Assembly: GCF_015776785.2 (NCBI RefSeq)
Contig: NZ_LFMD02000002.1
Coordinates: 832,916 to 896,915, forward strand
DNA from: Kitasatospora sp. SUK 42
Lineage (GTDB): Bacteria > Actinomycetota > Actinomycetes > Streptomycetales > Streptomycetaceae
DNA: 64,000 nucleotides
Reading direction: 5' to 3'
Under the pieces are notes generated by a model. That model saw only the letters and a program-made list of their open reading frames with translations. It ran no database searches and was not told where the DNA came from. The translations under genes and the position numbers were made by a program. Positions 44,257-51,740 of the stretch are shown here, piece by piece. How positions within the stretch are numbered: position 1 is the stretch's first letter; each line of letters begins with the position of its first letter.

Positions 44257-45186
44257 ATGAGCGACAGTCACTCCCCTCACGGCTTCGACCTGGTGCGCCG
44301 TGGGTACGAGCGCGCCCAGGTCGACGAGCGGATCACCAAGCTGGTGGCCGACCGTGACAGTGCCTTGACCCGGATCAGCGCACTTGAGAAGCGCATCGAG
44401 GAGCTCCACCTGGAGACCCAGACCGCCCAGGCGGCGGTCACCGAGCAGGAGCCCTCCTACGCCGGCCTCGGCGCCCGGGTCGAGAAGATCCTGCGGCTCG
44501 CCGAGGAGGAGGCGAAGGACCTGCGCGACGAGGCGCACCGCGCCGCCGAGCAGCACCGCGAGCTGGCCGAGGCCGCCGCCCAGCAGGTCCGCTCCGAGGC
44601 CGAGAACTACGCCAAGGACCGCAAGGCCAAGGCGGAGGACGAGGGCCTGCGGATCGTCGACAAGGCGAAGAGCGACTCCGCCCAGCTGCGCGCCGAGGCC
44701 AACAAGGACGCCCAGAACAAGCGCGAGGAGGCGGACGCCCTCTTCGAGGAGACCCGCACCAAGGCCGCCCAGGCCGCGCTGGAGTTCGAGACCAACCTCG
44801 CCAAGCGCCGCGAGCAGTCCGAGCGCGACCTGGCCGCCCGTCAGGCCAAGGCCGAGAAGCGCCTGGCCGAGATCGAGCACCGGGCCGAGCAGCTGCGCCT
44901 GGAGGCCGAGAAGCTGCGCACCGACGCCGAGCGCCGCGCCCGCCAGACCGTCGAGACGGCCCAGCGCCAGTCCGAGGACATCGTGGCGGACGCCAACGCC
45001 AAGGCGGACCGCATCCGCAGCGAATCCGAGCGCGAGCTGGCGGCGCTGACCAACCGTCGCGACAGCATCAACGCCCAGCTGACCAACGTCCGCGAGATGC
45101 TGGCCACGCTGACCGGTGCGGCCGTGGCCGCCGCCTCGCTGCCGACCGACGACACCATGGGCGTGCCCGCCCAGCAGTCGCGCTGA
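44257..45186 (+). CDS. filP: Intermediate-filament-like protein FilP
   Basis: FilP forms cytoskeletal filaments that stiffen hyphal tips and interact with DivIVA and Scy; older annotations call it a cellulose-binding protein. The protein has 309 residues. It opens with a DivIVA-like segment (GFDLVRRGYERAQVDERI), followed by a long Ala/Glu/Lys/Arg coiled coil and a C-terminal segment LTNRRDSINAQLTNVREML before a short Ala-rich tail. The start ATG has only a weak AGGAAG site. It lies 117 nt after scy in the conserved scy-filP order. Confidence 0.95.
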   Translation: MSDSHSPHGFDLVRRGYERAQVDERITKLVADRDSALTRISALEKRIEELHLETQTAQAAVTEQEPSYAGLGARVEKILRLAEEEAKDLRDEAHRAAEQHRELAEAAAQQVRSEAENYAKDRKAKAEDEGLRIVDKAKSDSAQLRAEANKDAQNKREEADALFEETRTKAAQAALEFETNLAKRREQSERDLAARQAKAEKRLAEIEHRAEQLRLEAEKLRTDAERRARQTVETAQRQSEDIVADANAKADRIRSESERELAALTNRRDSINAQLTNVREMLATLTGAAVAAASLPTDDTMGVPAQQSR

Positions 45187-45209
45187 CGCCCGGTCCACGG
45201 CGACCCACC

Positions 45210-45241
45210 GCAGGCCCTCACCCTCCCGGGTGAGGGCCTGC
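45210..45241. terminator. Bidirectional terminator between filP and small convergent gene
   Basis: A perfect 14-bp stem (GCAGGCCCTCACCC and complement) with a TCCC loop lies 24 nt after the filP stop. Confidence 0.8.
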
Positions 45242-45258
45242 CGGCTTCTCCCCCGTCA

Positions 45259-45570
45259 CTACCTCGGGTAGGCCCCGTCGGGCCGCTGGTACCCGCTGCT
45301 GAGCTGGTTGCCGTCGTCGTCCGAGACGGTGCCGAACCAGGAGGTGCACCAGACCGACACCGAGTCGGGCCAGTACTGCACCTCGAACGGGTGCCCGGGC
45401 CCGTAGTCGCCGTACGAGGTGACGATGAAGGTCTCCCCGGGGCGCATCCAGTAGTCCTCGCCGAGCGGTTCCAGGGTCAGCTCGACCAGCGCCTCGCTGC
45501 GGTTGGTCACCGGCATCCGGCCGGTGACCTCCAGAGCGGAGAAGTCCCAGCCCGCCGCGTCCTGACTCAT
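45259..45570 (-). CDS. Small protein of unknown function
   Basis: This 103-residue protein is rich in Trp and Tyr (WDFSALEVTGRM, DYWMRPGETFIVTSYGDYG, VWCTSWFGTVSDDDGN). It has no recognised domain and no signal peptide or membrane segment. The ATG overlaps the stop of the upstream hydrolase gene as ATGA, so the two are translationally coupled. Composition and coupling support a real gene; function is unknown. Confidence 0.7.
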   Translation of the reverse strand: MSQDAAGWDFSALEVTGRMPVTNRSEALVELTLEPLGEDYWMRPGETFIVTSYGDYGPGHPFEVQYWPDSVSVWCTSWFGTVSDDDGNQLSSGYQRPDGAYPR

Positions 45571-46364
45571 CCGGCGGCCACCCGGGCGAGCAGCCGGCGG
45601 ACGGCGGCGTCGAAGGCCCCGGGCGACTCCAGGGCGCTCAGGTGGCCCACGCCGGGGATGAGGGTCAGCTCGGCGTCCGGGTGGGTCCGCGCCATCAGCT
45701 CGGCCTCCGCCGGCGCGACCAGTGCGTCCTCGGCGCCCGCGACCACCGCGACCGGCACCCGCAGCCCGGCCAGTGTGTCCAGGGAGTCCGGGCGGGCGGC
45801 CATGGCCCGCTGGGCCCAGGCCACGGCGGCCGGCGGCGCGGCGGCGACCATCGCCTGCACCCGCTCCACCAGGTGCTGCGAGTCGGGCCCCAGCTGCCCG
45901 GCCGCGACCTCCTCGTCCAGCAGCAGCCGGACGCTCCCCCGGGCGGTGACGGCGGCGGCGATCCGCTCCCGGTTGGCCCGGACGGCGTCGGTGTCGGCGG
46001 TGGCGCGGGTGTTGGCCAGCAGCAGGCCGGCCAGCCGGTCGGGGTGGCGGCGGGCGAACGCCAGGGCCACGTAGCCGCCCATGGAGAGCCCGCCGACCAC
46101 CGCGCGGTCGACGCCGGCCGCGTCCAGCAGCAGCACGAGGTCGTCGGCGACGAGGTCCAGTGAGGGTTCGTCGGCGCCCAGCTCGGTGCCGCCGAAGCCC
46201 CGCTGGTCGGGGGCGATCACCCGGGCCTCGTCCCCGGTCAGTCCGGGCAGCGCGTCCAGTTGGGCGGACCACATCGAGGCGTTCAACGGAAAGGCGTGCA
46301 GCAGCACGAGGGGTGTTCCGGTACCGCTCTCGCGGACGGACACTGCGGAGGGGAGCTGGGTCAT
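45567..46364 (-). CDS. Alpha/beta hydrolase
   Basis: This 265-residue alpha/beta-hydrolase-fold protein has the oxyanion segment LLHAFPLN, nucleophile Ser94 in GGLSMGG, acid Asp213 (GAEDALVAP) and His241 (GVGHLSAL). The substrate is not evident; relatives include 3-oxoadipate enol-lactonases and esterases. There is no good ribosome site. TAGGTT lies exactly 6 nt before the ATG, so a leaderless transcript is likely. It is divergent from the ABC transporter genes. Confidence 0.9.
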   Translation of the reverse strand: MTQLPSAVSVRESGTGTPLVLLHAFPLNASMWSAQLDALPGLTGDEARVIAPDQRGFGGTELGADEPSLDLVADDLVLLLDAAGVDRAVVGGLSMGGYVALAFARRHPDRLAGLLLANTRATADTDAVRANRERIAAAVTARGSVRLLLDEEVAAGQLGPDSQHLVERVQAMVAAAPPAAVAWAQRAMAARPDSLDTLAGLRVPVAVVAGAEDALVAPAEAELMARTHPDAELTLIPGVGHLSALESPGAFDAAVRRLLARVAAG

Positions 46365-46370
46365 GCGCCC

Positions 46371-46447
46371 AACCTATTCCGGCATGCCCGGCGAGCCCAC
46401 TCAGCGGGCCCGCTCAACGGGCCGCGGCATCCGCTTTGTCCTAGCCT
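46371..46447. promoter_or_regulatory. Divergent promoter region, hydrolase and ABC transporter
   Basis: TAGGTT (46376-46371, minus strand) precedes the hydrolase ATG by 6 nt. TAGCCT (46442-46447, plus strand) lies 23 nt before the ABC ATPase ATG. No strong -35 boxes are seen. Confidence 0.35.
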
Positions 46448-46470
46448 GACTGAGAACTGAGGGAGCGCGA

Positions 46471-47475
46471 ATGATCGAGTTGCACGACCTGACGAAACGT
46501 TACGGCAAGACGCTCGCGGTGGACGGGCTCAGCTTCCAGGTCCCCCCGGGGGTGGTCACCGGCTTCCTCGGCCCCAACGGCGCCGGCAAGTCCACCACCA
46601 TGCGCATGATCCTCGACCTCGACCGCCCGACCGCCGGCCGGGTCACCCTCGACGGCAAGCGCTACGGGCAGCTCAGCGAGCCGCTCAAGTACATCGGTGC
46701 GCTGCTGGAGGCCAAGGCCGTCCACCCCGGCCGCACCGCCCGCGACCACCTGCTCTGGCTCGCCCAGAGCAACCGCATCCCCGAGCGCCGGGTGGACGAG
46801 GTGCTCGCCCTGGTCGGTCTGACCCCGGTCGCCCGCAAGCGGGCCCGCGGCTTCTCCCTCGGCATGGGCCAGCGCCTGGGCATCGCCTCCGCCCTGCTCG
46901 GCGACCCGGAGATCGTCATGTTCGACGAACCGGTCAACGGCCTGGACCCCGAGGGCATCCTCTGGATCCGCAACCTGATGAAGCGCCTGGCCGGCGAGGG
47001 CCGCACCGTCTTCGTCTCCTCCCACCTGATGAGCGAGATGGCCGTCACCGCCGACCACCTGGTGGTCATCGGCAAGGGCCGGCTGCTCGCCGACCTGCCG
47101 ATGCCGGAGTTCATCCGGCGCAACTCCCGCTCCGCCGTACGGCTGCGCAGCCCCGAACCGGAGCGCCTGCTCGACGTGCTGGCCGGCGCCGGACTGCGGC
47201 ACGAGCCGGGGCCGGGCGGCTCCTACGAGGTGGTCGACGGCGACATCGCGACACTCGGCGAACTGCTCACGGCGCACGGCGTGGTGCTGCACGAACTCAG
47301 CCCGCAGCAGGCCTCGCTGGAGGAGGCGTTCATGCAGATGACGGCCGACGCGGTGGAGTACCACGCGGGCGACGGACCGGGCCGCGACGCCGCCGGGGCC
47401 CCCGGCACCTGGGGTGCAGGCTGGAAGGCGAACGGCGCCCGGCCGGCCGCCGCGGTGCGGCAGGAGGAGAACTGA
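46471..47475 (+). CDS. ABC transporter ATP-binding protein
   Basis: This 334-residue protein is a CcmA/BcrA-type ATPase. Walker A is GPNGAGKST, the signature is the variant FSLGMGQRLG, Walker B is IVMFDEP and the switch His lies in SSHLMSEM. A C-terminal extension of about 100 residues (SPEPERLLDVLAGAGL onward) is typical of drug or lantibiotic-type exporters. The ATG has GGGAG upstream. The permease gene starts one base after its stop, so together they form a two-component exporter. The substrate is unknown. Confidence 0.93.
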   Translation: MIELHDLTKRYGKTLAVDGLSFQVPPGVVTGFLGPNGAGKSTTMRMILDLDRPTAGRVTLDGKRYGQLSEPLKYIGALLEAKAVHPGRTARDHLLWLAQSNRIPERRVDEVLALVGLTPVARKRARGFSLGMGQRLGIASALLGDPEIVMFDEPVNGLDPEGILWIRNLMKRLAGEGRTVFVSSHLMSEMAVTADHLVVIGKGRLLADLPMPEFIRRNSRSAVRLRSPEPERLLDVLAGAGLRHEPGPGGSYEVVDGDIATLGELLTAHGVVLHELSPQQASLEEAFMQMTADAVEYHAGDGPGRDAAGAPGTWGAGWKANGARPAAAVRQEEN

Positions 47476-47476
47476 G

Positions 47477-48244
47477 ATGGCGTCCTTCCCGGCGATCCTG
47501 CGGTCCGAGTGGACGAAGATCCGCAGCGTCCGCTCCACCGTCTGGACCCTCGCGCTGACCTTCGTGGTCACCGTGGGCATCGGCGCGCTGCTGTCCCTGC
47601 TCACCAACGACAACTTCACCGAGTTCCGCCGCAACGACCCGTCCCCGTTCGACGCCACCGGAACGGCCTTCTCCGGCATGATGCTCGGCGAGCTGGCCAT
47701 CATCGTCTTCGGCGTGCTGGCGATCGGCAACGAGTACAGCAGCGGCATGATCCGGGTCACCCTGGCGGCCGTCCCGCAGCGCGGCACCCTGCTCACCGGC
47801 AAGGCCACGGTGCTCGGCACGATGGCCCTGGTGGTCTCGCTGGTGACGGCCTTCGTCACCTTCTTCACCGGCCAGGCGCTGCTCGGCCCGCACTCCACCA
47901 CGCTCGGCGAGCCGCACGTGCTGCGCGCGGTGTTCGGCGCCGCGCTGTACCTGACGATGCTCTGCCTCTTCGCCGCTGGCGTCACCACGATGCTGCACAA
48001 CCAGACGATGGCCCTCGGCGTGCTGGTGCCGTTCTTCTTCCTGCTCTCGCCGATCCTCTCGGCGGTGCCGAAGGTCAGGACGCTGGCCCACTACTTCCCC
48101 GACTACGCGGGCTCGCGGATGCTGCTGGTGTACGAGCAGCACGGCCAGCCGTACGGGCCCTGGACCGGCTTCCTCATCTGTCTGGCCTGGACCCTGGCGG
48201 CCCTGGTCGGCGGCGCACTGGTGCTCAGGAAGCGCGACGCGTAG
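47477..48244 (+). CDS. ABC-2 type permease
   Basis: This 255-residue protein has six hydrophobic segments (for example TLALTFVVTVGIGALLSLL, LAIIVFGVLAIG, LVVSLVTAFVTFF, LYLTMLCLFAAGV, LGVLVPFFFLLSPIL, LAWTLAALVGGALVL). It starts with the SEWTKIRSVRS motif common to permeases partnered with BcrA-like ATPases. It is the membrane partner of the preceding ATPase. AGGAGGAG precedes the start. Confidence 0.92.
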   Translation: MASFPAILRSEWTKIRSVRSTVWTLALTFVVTVGIGALLSLLTNDNFTEFRRNDPSPFDATGTAFSGMMLGELAIIVFGVLAIGNEYSSGMIRVTLAAVPQRGTLLTGKATVLGTMALVVSLVTAFVTFFTGQALLGPHSTTLGEPHVLRAVFGAALYLTMLCLFAAGVTTMLHNQTMALGVLVPFFFLLSPILSAVPKVRTLAHYFPDYAGSRMLLVYEQHGQPYGPWTGFLICLAWTLAALVGGALVLRKRDA

Positions 48245-48260
48245 GGCCCGTAAGGGGAGC

Positions 48261-48581
48261 TCAGTACCGCGGAGCGCCGCGACCGCGCAGCAGGTTGGCG
48301 GCCCGGCGCTCCCGCGCCCCCCAGCACGCGCGGTGCCAGTGCCGCCGGTCGTCGACCCCCGCGCCGTGCATCGGCCAGGCCACCACGTGGCCCACACCGG
48401 GCGGGATCTCCTGGTCGCAGCCCGGGCAGCGGTAGTGCCGTCCCGAGGTGCCCGCGACCGTCTGGACGACCCAGTCCTCGCCCTGGTAGTTCTCGGTACG
48501 GCGCAGCGATCCCCCGAGCGGGGCGCCCGGCTCGGCGCTCTCGCGGGGGGCGGCGCTCTTGATCCGGTTGTGGCGGGGCAC
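48261..48581 (-). CDS. Small Cys/His protein of unknown function
   Basis: This 106-residue protein contains YRCPGCDQEI and, about 30 residues later, HWHRACW, a spacing that could bind zinc. It also has Arg-rich ends. It lacks membrane or signal segments. The start is a GTG with a GAGAGG site about 9 nt upstream. Proteins of this kind are found next to the SCO5389-NucS region in streptomycetes, as I recall. Function is unknown. Confidence 0.75.
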   Translation of the reverse strand: MPRHNRIKSAAPRESAEPGAPLGGSLRRTENYQGEDWVVQTVAGTSGRHYRCPGCDQEIPPGVGHVVAWPMHGAGVDDRRHWHRACWGARERRAANLLRGRGAPRY

Positions 48582-48810
48582 GGCGGACTGCCTCTCTTCC
48601 GGGGGCTCGGGTGCGTTCCAGCCTACGGCCGACTGGGCGATGTCCAGGCCTCTATCACGGCTTCGGCCGGCACTTCGGGCTTTTTGCGAAGATCCACCCG
48701 ATCATCAGGGAAATTCAGGGTTCCGCGTGCCATTGGCACATGACATCGGATACCCACGAGGGGACAGGCGGGGCCCGCAGACCCTGCGTGCACCCGAGGA
48801 GGCCCCAAGG

Positions 48811-50121
48811 ATGAGCAAGACCAGCCCCCGCGCCGAGACCCGTCGGCCCGTCGGGGTCCGGCCGCCCGCCGCCGCCGCGGCGCTGAGCGCCGTCCCGACG
48901 CTGACCGCCGTCGCGGGCGAGCCGCTGCCCGCGGTCCAGCGCGCGGGCACGCTGTCACCGGACACCGCACCGGTGCGGGTCGGCGCGTTCCTGTTGTCCG
49001 CGCAGTTCCCCGGGCAGAGCCACGGCGAGGTGCTGGAGCGCACCGTCCGGGCGGCCGTCGAGGCCGAGCTCGCGGGCCTGGACGCCGTCTGGCTGGCCGA
49101 GCACCACTTCGTCCCGTACGGGGTCTGCCCCAACGCCGCGACACTGGCCGCGCTGCTGCTCGGCCGCACCCGCCGGATCGGCGTCGGCACGGCCGTCAGC
49201 GTGCTCTCCACCACCCACCCGGTGGCGCTCGGCGAGCAGGCCGCGCTGCTCCACCTCACCTCCGGCGGGCGCTTCACGCTCGGAGTCGGCCGCGGCGGGC
49301 CGTGGATCGACCTGGACGTGTTCGGCGGCGGCGTGGACGCCTTCGAGAACGGCTTCCCGGAGCGGCTGGACCTGCTGCTGCGCTGGCTGCGCGGCTCCCG
49401 GGTCGGCGCGGACGGCCCGCAGTTCACCTTCCCCGAGGTGGCGGTGGTGCCGCAGGCCACCGAACCGCTGCGCCGCGCAGGCCTGGGCAGCTGGCTCGGC
49501 CTGGACGCGCCCTCCGGCCCGGTGCGCTTCCCGCGCCAGCGCCAGGACGTCGAGGGCCTCGGCGAGGAGCTGACCGCCACCGGGCGGCCCACGGCCGGCC
49601 CGCCCGTCGTGGTCGCCTGCACCTCGCCCGGCGGGGTCAGGCTGGCCGCCGAGCGCGGCCTGCCGATGCTGCTCGGCATGCACTCCGGCGACGAGGACAA
49701 GCTGCGGATGCTGGAGCTCTACCGCACCGCCTGGCTGGCCGCCGGGCGCGGCGAGGAGCAGCTGCGCCGGGTGAACCGCCAGCACGTCGCGGCCGGGGTG
49801 GCCCAGGTGGACGACCGCAACTCGGCCGCCCGGGCCACCCTGCTGAACGCGATGCCCGGCTGGTTCGAGTACGGGCTGGGCGCCCACCGGACGGTGGACG
49901 GCCGGGAGCGGAAGATGCGCGACCCGCGCCAGTACACCGAGTTCCTCTGCGACCTGCACGCCGTGGGCACCCCGAAGCAGTGCGCCGACCGGCTGCTGGC
50001 CACCGCCGAGCGCACCGGCATCCGGCGGTTCGCGCTGCTCGCCGAGGGCAGCGGCGACCACGAGGCGACCCTGCACAACATCGCCCGGCTCGGCTCCGAG
50101 GTGCTGCCGCAACTCGGCTAG
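48811..50121 (+). CDS. LLM-class flavin-dependent oxidoreductase
   Basis: This 436-residue protein has a luciferase-like TIM barrel (VGAFLLSAQFPGQSHGEVL, GLDAVWLAEHHFVPYGVCPN, GVGRGGPWIDLDVFG). These are features of F420- or FMN-dependent monooxygenases and reductases. An Ala/Pro-rich extension of about 45 residues precedes the barrel, which is longer than usual. The ATG at 48811 is preceded by GAGGAGG. The substrate cannot be told. It stands alone between convergent and divergent genes. Confidence 0.88.
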   Translation: MSKTSPRAETRRPVGVRPPAAAAALSAVPTLTAVAGEPLPAVQRAGTLSPDTAPVRVGAFLLSAQFPGQSHGEVLERTVRAAVEAELAGLDAVWLAEHHFVPYGVCPNAATLAALLLGRTRRIGVGTAVSVLSTTHPVALGEQAALLHLTSGGRFTLGVGRGGPWIDLDVFGGGVDAFENGFPERLDLLLRWLRGSRVGADGPQFTFPEVAVVPQATEPLRRAGLGSWLGLDAPSGPVRFPRQRQDVEGLGEELTATGRPTAGPPVVVACTSPGGVRLAAERGLPMLLGMHSGDEDKLRMLELYRTAWLAAGRGEEQLRRVNRQHVAAGVAQVDDRNSAARATLLNAMPGWFEYGLGAHRTVDGRERKMRDPRQYTEFLCDLHAVGTPKQCADRLLATAERTGIRRFALLAEGSGDHEATLHNIARLGSEVLPQLG

Positions 50122-50142
50122 ACCGGACTGAAAAACGGGTCC

Positions 50143-50190
50143 GCGCCGCCGCCCCTCCCCCCGCACCGGGGACGGGGCGGCCGGCGCCGG
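50143..50190. terminator. GC-rich imperfect hairpin after LLM gene
   Basis: GCGCCGCCGCCCCTCCCC and GGGGACGGGGCGGCCGGCGC can pair with small bulges. It lies between convergent genes and probably terminates both. Confidence 0.5.
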
Positions 50191-50194
50191 TCGG

Positions 50195-50587
50195 TCAGCA
50201 GTCCCGCAGTTCCTCGGACTGGTTCAGCAGCTGCTCCCGGACGGAGGTGAAGCGCGTGAACCGCGCGTCGTTGGCCTCCGACGGCAGGAACACCGCCACC
50301 CGGTGACAGTTCTGGAACGCCAGCCGCACCCCGAAGTGGCGCTGCAGGGCGCCCCGGATGGCGTCGCTGGCGAGGGCGCGCAGCAGCTGGCCGCGGGCCT
50401 GCTCGCTGGGCGGCGGTACCTGGTTGTCGGCGAAGTCGGTGCCGTCGACCTTCGCCTGGGCGACCAGCGAGCTGATCAGGTCCCAGGCGTACGGCAGCGA
50501 GACGCGGACGCAGTCGACGAATTCCCGCTCGTCGACCTCGCCCCGCTCGGCCTTCTCCAGCAGGGCCGGTGAGACGTCGAGCGACAT
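50195..50587 (-). CDS. SCO5389 family protein
   Basis: This 130-residue protein is largely helical (DVSPALLEKAERGEVDEREF, VRVSLPYAWDLISSLVAQAK) and belongs to the small actinobacterial family known as SCO5389. It has no catalytic motif that I recognise and no signal peptide. The ATG at 50587 has GAGGAGAA upstream; the open frame to 50755 is an extension without a ribosome site. It is divergent from nucS. Function is unknown. Confidence 0.85.
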   Translation of the reverse strand: MSLDVSPALLEKAERGEVDEREFVDCVRVSLPYAWDLISSLVAQAKVDGTDFADNQVPPPSEQARGQLLRALASDAIRGALQRHFGVRLAFQNCHRVAVFLPSEANDARFTRFTSVREQLLNQSEELRDC

Positions 50588-51067
50588 GGATTCTCCTCTC
50601 GCGGTCCACCCGCGCGGCGCCCGGGTGGTCATGCGTAGTCCAAGCTCACAGTGAGGGTGGGCGAAATCGCAGGTGATGTCCGGAACACCACGGGACGGGG
50701 GTTTCCGGCACCTTTGCGACGGCGGCGGCGCCACGGGACGTAACGCCCTGGACACCGACCGCGTCAGAACAGCGTGTCAGTCAACGGCGGAGCAGGCTGG
50801 TCGTTCCTGGGGATTGCTCCGGAAATACGCCGTGGTGCACCACATTGGCCGGATCCCGTCGGATCGTTCACCTGAAGTCTCCATCCCCGTTGACAGCGGA
50901 CCCGCAGTCGTGCCGTCACACACCGTAGCGACCTGTTGGGGCGGGCGCCAGAGCGCGGCAGGCGGTGGCGGAACCGCCGAGCCTCCATGTTCGCGGGGTT
51001 CGCGCTTTCTTCACCCGGTCGTCGTGGAATCGCATCAACTGGCCCCGGTGGGCTAGCGTGGTCGACC
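50588..51067. other. Divergent region between SCO5389-family gene and nucS
   Basis: This gap of 480 bases holds no credible gene. A consensus TTGACA lies at 50890-50895, but no -10 box follows at 16-18 nt. TAGCGT at 51054-51059 precedes the nucS GTG by 8 nt, a possible leaderless promoter. Confidence 0.4.
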
Positions 51068-51727
51068 GTGCGTCTCGTAATTGCCCGCTGCTCAGTCGAC
51101 TATGCCGGTCGGCTCTCCGCCCATCTGCCCTCCGCCACCAGGCTGATCCTGGTCAAGGCCGACGGCAGCGTCAGCATCCACGCCGACGACCGCGCCTACA
51201 AGCCGCTCAACTGGATGTCCCCGCCGTGCGTCCTCAAGGAGGCCGACGGGGTCTGGACGGTGGAGAACAAGGCCGGCGAGAAGCTCATCATCACGCTGGA
51301 GGAGGTGCTGCACGACTCCTCCCACGAACTCGGGGTGGACCCGGGCCTGATCAAGGACGGCGTCGAGGCGCACCTCCAGGAGCTGCTCGCGGACCGGATG
51401 GAGGTGCTCGGTGCCGGCTGGTCGCTGATCCGCCGCGAGTACCCGACCGCGATCGGCCCCGTCGACATCCTCTGCCGCGACGCCGACGGCTCCACGGTGG
51501 CCATCGAGATCAAGCGCCGCGGCGAGATCGACGGCGTCGAGCAGCTCACCCGCTACCTCGAACTCCTCAACCGGGACCCTCTGCTGGCCCCGGTCAAGGG
51601 CGTCTTCGCCGCGCAGGAGATCAAGCCCCAGGCCCGCGTGCTGGCCACCGACCGGGGCATCGGCTGCGTGGTGCTGGACTACGACGAGCTGCGCGGCATC
51701 GACGACGACAAGCTCAAGCTGTTCTAG
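51068..51727 (+). CDS. nucS: Mismatch-specific endonuclease NucS (EndoMS)
   Basis: NucS cuts both strands at mismatches and replaces MutS/MutL in actinobacteria. The protein has 219 residues: an N-terminal dimerisation domain and a C-terminal RecB-like nuclease domain with catalytic residues around [19 protein letters not shown] and EQLTRYLE. The C-terminal DKLKLF resembles the clamp-binding tail. The GTG lies 8 nt after TAGCGT with no ribosome site, consistent with a leaderless message. It converges tightly (13 nt) with the large P-loop-like gene. Confidence 0.94.
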   Translation: MRLVIARCSVDYAGRLSAHLPSATRLILVKADGSVSIHADDRAYKPLNWMSPPCVLKEADGVWTVENKAGEKLIITLEEVLHDSSHELGVDPGLIKDGVEAHLQELLADRMEVLGAGWSLIRREYPTAIGPVDILCRDADGSTVAIEIKRRGEIDGVEQLTRYLELLNRDPLLAPVKGVFAAQEIKPQARVLATDRGIGCVVLDYDELRGIDDDKLKLF

Positions 51728-51740
51728 CCCCCAGGACCTC

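Noticed and set aside
50890-50931. TTGACA as a nucS promoter
   Set aside because: No -10 hexamer occurs 16-18 nt downstream; the next TAG-type hexamer is about 30 nt away.
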